Both the position numbers and the translations under genes were made by a program. A stretch of DNA of 64,000 nucleotides, taken from [Mycobacterium] stephanolepidis. GTDB lineage: Bacteria; Actinomycetota; Actinomycetes; Mycobacteriales; Mycobacteriaceae. The stretch covers positions 4,526,001 through 4,590,000 of the forward strand of contig NZ_AP018165.1 in assembly GCF_002356335.1 (NCBI RefSeq). Direction: 5' to 3'. Shown here in pieces: positions 57,795-64,000 of the stretch; within the stretch, counting starts at the first letter, position 1; the number at the start of each line of letters is the position of its first letter. The notes under the pieces were generated by a model. That model had not been told where the DNA came from. It ran no database searches and saw only the letters and a program-made list of their open reading frames with translations.

Positions 57795-58412
57795 TTAGGC
57801 GCGTTTGGCCACCGGCTCATCGCGCGGACGACCACGCAGACCGCGCCAGCCGAGGTTGAGCAGCGTGTCCTTGGCGCTTTCGACCTTGATGTCGCCTGTC
57901 GCAACCCGGGAGGCGACGGCCTCGCCACCGCCGACGAGGGCGACGGCCATCGCGTCGTAGTCGGTGTCGGGGTCGATCTCCGGTGAAGCGGCCTTGATCA
58001 GCCGTGCGACCAGTTCGATGATGCGGTCGCGCCCCTCGCGTACTTGCTTGGCGAACAGCTGCGTACTCGTGGCCTGTCCGTAGATCACGATCCACGAAGC
58101 CCGGTGGGTGTCGACGTAGTTGAGAAACGATACGACGGTGGTGCTCAACACGTCTCGCGGCGATTTCGTGAGGTCGATATCGCCACGCACCGCCTCGACG
58201 AACCTGCCGAGTTCGCGGCGTAAGCAGGCGACAAAGAGGTCTTCCTTGGAGCCGTAATACAGATAGAGCATCGGCTTGGAAATCTTGGCCGCCGCGGCGA
58301 TGGCGTCCATCGAGGTGTCCCGGAAGCCGTTGAGCGCGAACTCCTCCACGGCGGCGTCCAGCATCTGCTGCTCCCGAACAGCACGGGGCAGCCGCTTGGT
58401 ACCACCGGCCAT
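57795..58412 (-). CDS. TetR-family regulator (Rv0238-like), probable repressor of fadA2-fabG4
   Basis: The 205-residue protein has the TetR helix-turn-helix TSMDAIAAAAKISKPMLYLYY (about residues 33-53, turn included) and a helical ligand domain. It matches Rv0238, which has the same neighbours in M. tuberculosis. The palindrome CTTACTCCAGAGTAAG lies 33 bp upstream of its start at 58412, and a matching one lies in the fadA2-fabG4 promoter, so it probably represses itself and those genes. Acyl-CoA is a plausible inducer, by analogy with other lipid-linked TetR proteins. Confidence 0.87.
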   Translation of the reverse strand: MAGGTKRLPRAVREQQMLDAAVEEFALNGFRDTSMDAIAAAAKISKPMLYLYYGSKEDLFVACLRRELGRFVEAVRGDIDLTKSPRDVLSTTVVSFLNYVDTHRASWIVIYGQATSTQLFAKQVREGRDRIIELVARLIKAASPEIDPDTDYDAMAVALVGGGEAVASRVATGDIKVESAKDTLLNLGWRGLRGRPRDEPVAKRA

Positions 58413-58444
58413 GGATGCCTCCGAGGTTGGGACGTCAACACGAA

Positions 58445-58460
58445 CTTACTCCAGAGTAAG
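58445..58460. promoter_or_regulatory. TetR operator before the TetR gene (CTTACTC-CA-GAGTAAG)
   Basis: Perfect 7+7 palindrome identical in its arms to 52446-52461; only the two centre bases differ. It lies between the TetR gene (start 58412) and terC (start 58578). Confidence 0.75.
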
Positions 58461-58577
58461 CTACCGAGTGGTTCGACTATTGCACACACCCCAGAACTGC
58501 GGGTCCAAAGAGAGTTTATCTGCCCGACTCAGGGGTGGCGCGCAAACGTCACTCACCCGATACCCCCACCCCGTACC

Positions 58578-59474
58578 ATGCGCGACGTGGACTTCACCCT
58601 TGCGCTGACCCCCGACCTGGTGGCCGTCTTTCTGACCCTGTTCGTGCTGGAGGTGGTCCTGGGCATCGACAACGTCATCTTCATCTCCATCCTGGCCAGC
58701 AAGCTGCCCAGCGCGCAGCAGGCCCGGGCCCGCAATCTGGGGCTGACCCTGGCAATGGTGATGCGCGTGGGGTTGGTCTTCTTGGCCGGCTGGATCATCA
58801 CGCTCAAAGAGGACGTTCTCGAACTGTTCGGCCAGGGGTTCTCGATCAAGGACTTCATCCTGATCGCCGGCGGGCTATTCCTGGTCTACAAGGCTGTCCA
58901 CGAAATACATCTCAAGCTCGAAGGCACCGGCGAAGAAAGCGGAACTTCCACGGGTGTAACGACATTCAAATCCGTGCTGGTGCAGATCCTGCTGCTGGAC
59001 CTGGTGTTCTCGCTCGACTCGGTGATCACGGCGGTGGGCATGACCAGCAATATGATCATCATCGTCACCGTCGTGGTGCTGTCCTTCGCGATCATGCTCT
59101 TCGCATCGCGCTTCGTCTTCGCCTTCGTCAACCGCCATCCCACCGTCAAGATGCTCGCGCTGTCCTTCCTGCTGCTCATCGGGGTGTTCCTCATCGCCGA
59201 CGGCTTCGGTATCAAGATCGACAAGGCGATGATCTACGGCCCGATGGCGTTCGCCATCCTGGTCGAGGCCCTCAATCTGATGGCCGCCGCGCGTAAGGCC
59301 CGACAGGACAACACGACTCAGCGTCCCGTTGCCCTACGTCCCAGCTACCCCGGTGTGGACGAGTCCGTGGCGATTGCCGCGGCCACCTCGACGAGTCCGG
59401 ACGCAGGTTCGGTCGGATTATCCCGAAAGCCCGTGACGGGCGAGGGCGGCGATACCCCGGCCGGACTCGGCTAA
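58578..59474 (+). CDS. TerC-family integral membrane protein
   Basis: The 298-residue protein has about seven to eight transmembrane segments with the family's acidic membrane motifs: EVVLGIDNVIFIS (about 27-39) and LDLVFSLDSVITAVG (about 139-153). TerC proteins are linked to tellurite resistance and to manganese efflux or metalation of exported proteins. The C-terminal ~50 residues are polar and disordered. It is divergent from the TetR gene, but which of the two the operator controls is not clear. Confidence 0.87.
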   Translation: MRDVDFTLALTPDLVAVFLTLFVLEVVLGIDNVIFISILASKLPSAQQARARNLGLTLAMVMRVGLVFLAGWIITLKEDVLELFGQGFSIKDFILIAGGLFLVYKAVHEIHLKLEGTGEESGTSTGVTTFKSVLVQILLLDLVFSLDSVITAVGMTSNMIIIVTVVVLSFAIMLFASRFVFAFVNRHPTVKMLALSFLLLIGVFLIADGFGIKIDKAMIYGPMAFAILVEALNLMAAARKARQDNTTQRPVALRPSYPGVDESVAIAAATSTSPDAGSVGLSRKPVTGEGGDTPAGLG

Positions 59475-60215
59475 CGCGGCACGAGCCGAACCCGCAGCTC
59501 CTCAAGACCACGCAGTGAGCTGTTGGTGGTCCACCTCGGTGCGCCCTCGACCTCGACGCGTTGCACTCGGTTAACCAGTTCTCGCAGCACCGCCTGCCCT
59601 TCCATGCGGGCCAGCCCTGCCCCCAGGCACAGATGTACACCGGAACCGAACGCCACGTGCTGGGTCACCGGGCGAGTCGCGAGAAAACGATCCGGGTCAT
59701 CGAACTCGCGCGGATCACGGTTGGCCGCACCCCATAACAACGCCACCCGGGAGTCCCGTCACCAACTCGGCGGCCATCCGGTCGACCGTCGGCGCCCAAC
59801 CCTCCAGGGCTCCACGGGTGAACCCGGGCAGCGCCTTACGGCGCAGTTCGGTGTGTCGCGGTCGGTCCATGTTCAGCAGCACCGGAACTTCGAACCGTGC
59901 CCGTACGACGCCGTCGCGGTTGGACAGCAGCGCGTCATTACGAGCTGCCGCGCGCACATCCTCATAGCGACATAGGATGAAGGCGTTGCGTTTTCGGTTG
60001 TAATGCACCCGGCCACCCGCCAGCAGTGCGCGATATCCGGGGTATGGATTGGCGGCGGTCTCCGGGTCCATCGGATCGAAAACGGTCTCCTGCACGCCTG
60101 GAAATCGGCGGCCGGAAACCTTGGCTCGCATCTCGGTGGCCGCGTTGGTGATCAGTGACCGAACAACGGGTTTGGTGGTGGTGTAGACCAGCCGTGCATC
60201 ATGTTTGAGGGTCAT
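59471..60215 (-). pseudogene. Cytochrome P450 gene with large internal deletion
   Basis: From ATG 60215 the frame gives a P450 N-terminal part (FDPMDPETAANPYPGYRALL, NMDRPRHTELRRKALPGFTR) ending TGLPGG at about 59750, then a short wrong frame. In another frame the C-terminal part begins VALLWGAANRDPREFDDPDR and continues through the heme motif FGSGVHLCLGAGLARME to the stop at 59471. The middle, including the I-helix and ExxR, is missing. About 240 codons remain of a usual ~430, so some 170-190 codons were deleted out of frame. A single-base error cannot explain it. Confidence 0.85.
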
Positions 60216-61102
60216 TTCAGATGCCCGACAAGTTCACCCTCGGTGCCGAAGAGCCTTTCCTGCCATTCGACCATGAGGGCACTGGTGTCGATGTCATCCG
60301 GGTGGAATCCCTTGCGCATGAACGGCTTCATCTCCCGATAGATGCCCCGGAACAGCGGCCCGCGCACCATCCCGAAGGTCTCTCGCAGCAGCCGCAACGG
60401 CTGGCGCCGACCCACCGGATCCGTGGTGACGATGGACACCCAGGACGAGGCCACGATCGCCGGCACCGCGATGGTGGAGAGGAGCCGCATCATGCGGATG
60501 CGCAGCTGCTCGGACGCGCCGATATCGCGATAGACGTCGAAGGCCACCGACTTGTGTTCCAGCTCTTCCAGCGCGTGCCAATTGAGCATGTTCCGGATTT
60601 CGGGGTCGGACAACAATTTCTGGATATCCGGCCGCCCCAGGACATTCTCCGCGAACACGGCGGTGAAGTGCTCGGCTCCCACCGTGAACGCCAGGAATAG
60701 GTGCCGCAGCCGGGTCAACCGCTCCGGATCGGGGTACTGCTTGTCGAGAAACTTCTCCATACGCTCGGTGCTCTGCAACAGGTATTCAAACCACGCTGTG
60801 GGGTAACCCATTTCGGCAAGCTGCTCGTTGAGCTCACGATGCTGCAATCCGTGCGTCATCTCCTGACCGATGAACCCGGCTACTCTTTTCTTGAGATCGG
60901 GATCGGTGATCTTGTCCCGGTACCGGCGCACCGATCGCACGAAGATGTCCTCCCCCGGCGGAAATATGGCCGACAGGAAGGCCACGGTGTGGCTGAAAAC
61001 GATGTCGTCCTGCGCGAAGTGCTTGGGCCCGGAGGGCGTCTCTCCGAATCCGAATTGGATTCGTCGCGTCTTCGGATACGTAATCTCGGCGGTCGCCACC
61101 AT
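60212..61102 (-). CDS. Metal-dependent hydrolase-type protein (PF10118 family)
   Basis: The 296-residue protein has the family's acidic-histidine motifs: GQEMTHGLQHRELNEQL (about 88-104), AEHFTAVFAE (about 141-150) and HALEELEHKSVAFDVYR (about 175-191), which could hold a di-metal site. The true reaction is not established as far as I know. Its stop overlaps the P450 start in an ATGA, so the two were co-translated before the P450 was lost. It is divergent from the MerR gene. Confidence 0.82.
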   Translation of the reverse strand: MVATAEITYPKTRRIQFGFGETPSGPKHFAQDDIVFSHTVAFLSAIFPPGEDIFVRSVRRYRDKITDPDLKKRVAGFIGQEMTHGLQHRELNEQLAEMGYPTAWFEYLLQSTERMEKFLDKQYPDPERLTRLRHLFLAFTVGAEHFTAVFAENVLGRPDIQKLLSDPEIRNMLNWHALEELEHKSVAFDVYRDIGASEQLRIRMMRLLSTIAVPAIVASSWVSIVTTDPVGRRQPLRLLRETFGMVRGPLFRGIYREMKPFMRKGFHPDDIDTSALMVEWQERLFGTEGELVGHLK

Positions 61103-61130
61103 CGAACTACCTCTCGCTCGTCATTGAGTT

Positions 61131-61165
61131 CCGTAAATAACCGTAACGGAGACTTCCGTAACGGA
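61131..61165. promoter_or_regulatory. Repeated CCGTAACGGA motifs in the MerR divergent promoter
   Basis: CCGTAACGGA occurs at 61141-61150 and 61156-61165, with a partial copy (CCGTAA) at 61131-61136. They lie between the PF10118-type gene (start 61102) and the MerR gene (start 61189). These could be MerR-regulator sites, although MerR proteins more often bind one dyad. Confidence 0.45.
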
Positions 61166-61188
61166 CAAGGGAGTAAAGTTCACGGTTA

Positions 61189-61929
61189 ATGGACCTGACT
61201 ATCGACCAGCTGGCACAGCGCGTAGCCATGACGGCGCGCAACATCCGCGAGTGGCAGACACTCGGGCTGGTACCCCCACCCGAGAAGCGGGGACGCGTCG
61301 GCATCTACTCCGATGACCACGTCGCGATCATCAATCACGTCAAGAACTTGAAATCCCAGGGGTTTCCGCTGGATGTCATTCGCCGGGTCATCGACTCAGG
61401 CGGCGGCTCCGAGGACAGCGTCCGCAAGATGGTGGCCGAAGCCCTCAGCCCATTCGCCACGGGAGACCCGGTGGTAATGCCGCGCGCCGAGCTCATCACG
61501 CGCATCGGCGAGGGTGCCGACGCGGCACTGACCGAGCTGGGGCTGGTATCTGACGTCGATGCGAAAACGATCTCGGTCCGCGACTGCGAAACCCTCGACG
61601 CAATCGAGCTGCTGATCGCCGCGGGCATGTCCATGTCCCGCGTCACCGAGACTCTGCGCGAAGTCGACCGGCTGCAACATCAGATCGCGCAGCTGTTGCT
61701 CGGCGCCTACGTGGCCGACGTGTGGCAGCCCTTCGTCGAGTCCGGCTATGCGTCCGAGGACTGGGGCAAGATCGCTGAAAATGCCTCGAAGGCAAAACAA
61801 TTGACCGTCACGCTGGCATCGCGACTGTTGGCACGGGCTCTCGATGACACCGTCGACCCGATTCTGCTGCAACAGGCCGACGAGGCCGAGGCAGTGCTGG
61901 AACGCAACCGCCCGGCCTCATCGGCCTAG
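61189..61929 (+). CDS. MerR-family transcriptional regulator
   Basis: The 246-residue protein has an N-terminal MerR winged helix (TIDQLAQRVAMTARNIREWQ at about 4-23, then GIYSDDHVAIINHVKNLKSQ) and a long helical C-terminal domain without metal-binding cysteines, so it probably senses an organic ligand or another protein. It is divergent from the PF10118-P450 operon and likely controls it. Confidence 0.85.
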   Translation: MDLTIDQLAQRVAMTARNIREWQTLGLVPPPEKRGRVGIYSDDHVAIINHVKNLKSQGFPLDVIRRVIDSGGGSEDSVRKMVAEALSPFATGDPVVMPRAELITRIGEGADAALTELGLVSDVDAKTISVRDCETLDAIELLIAAGMSMSRVTETLREVDRLQHQIAQLLLGAYVADVWQPFVESGYASEDWGKIAENASKAKQLTVTLASRLLARALDDTVDPILLQQADEAEAVLERNRPASSA

Positions 61930-61931
61930 CC

Positions 61932-62294
61932 TCAGTCGACCTCGCCGCAACCCCGGTCCAGGCCACGAACCTCGATGGGGCACCACACCGCACGGGATAC
62001 CTCGGCGGCCCACTGCTGGGCTTCGGCCAGAGTCGGCACCTCGATGATGCTGAAGCCGCCGAGCTGTTCCTTGGTCTCGGTGTACGGCCCGTCGGTGGTG
62101 GTATGCCCAGAGGCGTTGGCACTCACCATGGTCGCGGTAGCGGCGGGCTGCAGTCCGGCGGCGAAGAGCCACACCCCCGCGTCGTGCATGCGGCGGGTGA
62201 CCGCCTGCACATCGGCACCGATGGTTTCCAATGCGGCATCGTCGGGCTGCACCGCATCCGGCGGGTAGACAATCGAGAGCAGGTAGCGGCTCAT
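61932..62294 (-). CDS. YciI-like (DGPF-domain) protein 1
   Basis: The 120-residue protein has DGPYTETKEQLGGFSIIEVP, the DGPF-type motif of YciI-like proteins, a fold of small dimers with an active-site-like His-Asp pair. The function is unknown. It starts one base after the stop of a close paralogue, with which it forms a two-gene unit; similar pairs often lie near an ECF sigma factor, but none is visible. Confidence 0.82.
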   Translation of the reverse strand: MSRYLLSIVYPPDAVQPDDAALETIGADVQAVTRRMHDAGVWLFAAGLQPAATATMVSANASGHTTTDGPYTETKEQLGGFSIIEVPTLAEAQQWAAEVSRAVWCPIEVRGLDRGCGEVD

Positions 62295-62295
62295 G

Positions 62296-62652
62296 TCATG
62301 CCTCCTCGTCCTGGAAGGGGCGCACCTCGACGGGCTCCTCGCACGCCGCCGACCCCTCGGCAGCCCATGTCAACGCCGCGTCGAGATCGGGCGCGTTGAT
62401 GATCCAGAAACCGCCGAGGTGTTCCTTGGTCTCCAGATAGGGGCCGTCCGTGGTGGTGACCTTGCCGTCCGCACTGCGGACCACGGTCGCATCCGATGGT
62501 TCGGTCAGACCGTTCGCGAACACCCAGACGCCGGCCTCTTTCATCCTCTCGTTGAGCGCACCGGTCTGGGCGTACAGCCGCTGCACATCCTCATCACTCC
62601 AGTCGGCCGCGTTCTCCGCATAGCTGTGGACCGAGAGTAGGTACTGCTTCAT
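62296..62652 (-). CDS. YciI-like (DGPF-domain) protein 2
   Basis: The 118-residue protein from ATG 62652 (AAAGGA upstream) has VTTTDGPYLETKEHLGGFWI, the same DGPF-type motif as its neighbour, and NERMKEAGVWVFANGL. It is the upstream gene of the pair. The function is unknown. Confidence 0.82.
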   Translation of the reverse strand: MKQYLLSVHSYAENAADWSDEDVQRLYAQTGALNERMKEAGVWVFANGLTEPSDATVVRSADGKVTTTDGPYLETKEHLGGFWIINAPDLDAALTWAAEGSAACEEPVEVRPFQDEEA

Positions 62653-62796
62653 GGTCGTCCTTTCTATCCGCTTCTGGCGATCGGGACGCCCGGCGGGCTT
62701 CCCTTCAACCTCACTACGAATAGACCTGCCCGAAATCGACACCTCATCGCGTAAATCGGAAAGAAATCGCGGAGGATCTCGCCGGGGGCAGCCGAA

Positions 62797-64000
62797 CTAT
62801 GAGCCGTGCGTCCCGAACTTGTTGTCCAGGTACTCCTGGCGGCAGGCTCGGCGCGCGATCTTTCCGCTACTGGTACGCGGGATCGCACCGGCCTGAACCA
62901 GCTGAACATCGGCGATGGGCAGGGCGTGCCGACGAGAGACAGCGGCCCGGATCGCTTCGACGATGGGGCCGGGTTCGGCCCGTCCGGCTCCCGCCGCGCG
63001 TTCGGCGACGATGACCAACCTCTCTCCGGCACCCTCACCCGCGTCGACACCCCCGGGCAGTTCGTTGGTGGGCACTGAGAAGGCCGCCACGAACCCGCGC
63101 CGCACCACCGGAGAGGCGTCCTCGACGGTGGCCTCGATGTCGTGCGGGTAGTGGTTGCGGCCGTCGACGATCACCAGATCCTTGACCCGACCGGTGATGT
63201 ACAGCTCACCGTCAAGATAGACGCCGAGATCGCCTGTGCGGAACCAGGCGGCCGCCGGTTCGGCGCCGGTGGCATGACTGCCCTCTCCCAGGCGCACCCG
63301 CAGCGTGTTGCGGAAGGAGAAGTCCGTCTCCTCGGGCCGGCCCCAGTATCCGCGGCCGATGTTGTTGCCGTGCAACCAGATCTCACCCACCTGCCCGTCT
63401 GGCAGCTCCCCCTCGGCAGCCGGGTCGACAATCACCGCCCACTGACTGCGGGCGATCTGACCGCAGGAGACCTGTGGCACCGCCTTCTCATGGGCGGCAT
63501 CCACCCGCACCGCATATCCGGCACCCAGCTGTTCGCGATCCACATAGATGACGGACGGCTCCGCTTCGGGGGCGATCGACGAGACGAACAGCGTGGCCTC
63601 GGCCATGCCGTAGGACGGTTTGATGGCGTTGGACGGTAATCCGTGAGGGCCGAAGGCCTCGTTGAACTTGCGGATCGACGCGATGCTGACCGGCTCGGAA
63701 CCATTGATCAGCCCCGCCACCTTGCTCAGGTCCAGGGCTTCACCATCCTTCGGCAGGCCTCGCTCGGCGGCCAGCTCGAAGGCGAAGTTGGGGGCGGCGC
63801 CAAAGGTGCGGCCCACGTGAGACGCGGCCGCGAGTTCCTTGATCCAGCGGCCGGGCCGACGCACGAACGACATCGGCGACATGAGCGTCATCCGACCCCC
63901 GCACAGCGGGAACATGAGCATGAGCAGGCCCATATCGTGGTACAGCGGCAGCCAGCTCGCTCCGCGGACATCCACGTCCAGACCAACGGAAATGACCATC
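62797..64000 (-). CDS. Fatty-acyl-AMP ligase (FadD32-like), C-terminal portion
   Basis: About 400 residues are present; the start lies beyond the right edge. The sequence follows FadD32-type fatty-acyl-AMP ligases: GASWLPLYHDMGL, KPSYGMAEATLFVSS, the adenylate motif YITGRVKDLVIVDGRNHYP and RTSSGKIARRACR near the end. FAALs activate fatty acids as acyl-AMP and hand them to polyketide synthases. Normal members have about 580-640 residues. No polyketide synthase gene is in the window. The stop is at 62797, 144 bp from the YciI-like gene start. Confidence 0.88.
   Translation of the reverse strand, partial: MVISVGLDVDVRGASWLPLYHDMGLLMLMFPLCGGRMTLMSPMSFVRRPGRWIKELAAASHVGRTFGAAPNFAFELAAERGLPKDGEALDLSKVAGLINGSEPVSIASIRKFNEAFGPHGLPSNAIKPSYGMAEATLFVSSIAPEAEPSVIYVDREQLGAGYAVRVDAAHEKAVPQVSCGQIARSQWAVIVDPAAEGELPDGQVGEIWLHGNNIGRGYWGRPEETDFSFRNTLRVRLGEGSHATGAEPAAAWFRTGDLGVYLDGELYITGRVKDLVIVDGRNHYPHDIEATVEDASPVVRRGFVAAFSVPTNELPGGVDAGEGAGERLVIVAERAAGAGRAEPGPIVEAIRAAVSRRHALPIADVQLVQAGAIPRTSSGKIARRACRQEYLDNKFGTHGS

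Overview
The window is high-GC actinobacterial DNA, and its gene families point to a rapidly growing mycobacterium, most likely of the Mycobacteroides abscessus/chelonae group. The species is inferred from protein families recalled from memory, not from a search. Markers are an AAC(2')-I acetyltransferase in a 5-oxoprolinase operon, the five-gene sdh1-type cluster, FadE5, FadA2, FabG4 and HtdX homologues, an MmpL-type exporter, a DesA-type desaturase, and a FadD32-like fatty-acyl-AMP ligase cut by the right edge. Families match, in order, a stretch of the M. tuberculosis chromosome around Rv0238-Rv0264c. That conserved backbone is split here by several accessory blocks.

Layout. 1-2.2 kb: end of a queuosine-precursor transporter gene, then pxpB-pxpC-aac(2'). 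2.1-4.3 kb: three tandem paralogous membrane proteins on the minus strand. 4.4-7.4 kb: small heat-shock protein behind a probable HspR/SigH-type control region, acyl-ACP desaturase, TetR regulator, small membrane protein. 7.4-12.3 kb: a cutinase whose nucleophile serine is alanine, a CYP102-like P450-reductase fusion, and a Tat-exported isochorismatase-like protein. 12.4-14.5 kb: ahpD-ahpC divergent from oxyR. 14.5-24.2 kb: a catabolic island of two maleate-isomerase-family proteins, a GntR regulator, an isocitrate-lyase/PEP-mutase-family enzyme, a 2-hydroxyacid dehydrogenase, a broken amidase, a DUF3830 protein, a class III aminotransferase, a semialdehyde dehydrogenase and a broken tartrate-dehydrogenase-type gene. 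It carries the same 14-bp palindrome in both of its divergent promoters.

24.3-28.1 kb: succinate dehydrogenase operon behind a CRP-like site. 28.1-36.2 kb: small regulators with clear palindromic operators (ArsR, HxlR), SDR, tautomerase, flavin reductase, enoyl-CoA hydratase, a secreted small protein, a 2-oxoglutarate/Fe(II)-type oxygenase, a membrane Ser/Thr kinase and a DinB protein. 36.5-38.4 kb: fadE5. 38.5-44.2 kb: the most intriguing block, a serine-palmitoyltransferase-like alpha-oxoamine synthase, an epimerase-family reductase, an acyl-CoA-dehydrogenase-like protein and an MmpL/RND exporter. It sits in the interval where M. tuberculosis has only fadE5 next to fadA2, and it resembles part of a bacterial sphingolipid-type pathway.

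44.3-50.9 kb: hydrolase, DUF1361 protein, P-loop protein, molybdopterin oxidoreductase, NDMA-type alcohol dehydrogenase, MpaB-family oxygenase and TetR. 50.9-51.1 kb: two terminator hairpins, one of which probably ends a small RNA in the genomic position of the M. tuberculosis F6 sRNA. 51-54.7 kb: fadA2 divergent from fabG4-htdX, controlled by a palindrome that recurs in front of the TetR gene at 58.4 kb. 54.8-57.8 kb: sulfate-binding protein and a frameshifted SulP permease. 58.5-64 kb: TerC, a P450 pseudogene, a PF10118-type protein with a MerR regulator, two YciI-like proteins and the partial acyl-AMP ligase.

Four genes look broken (amidase, tartrate dehydrogenase, SulP, P450). Two have clear internal deletions, so real gene decay is present; the single-base cases could also be sequence errors. 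No tRNA, rRNA, insertion sequence or CRISPR array was seen, and no gene-free stretch exceeds 300 bases.
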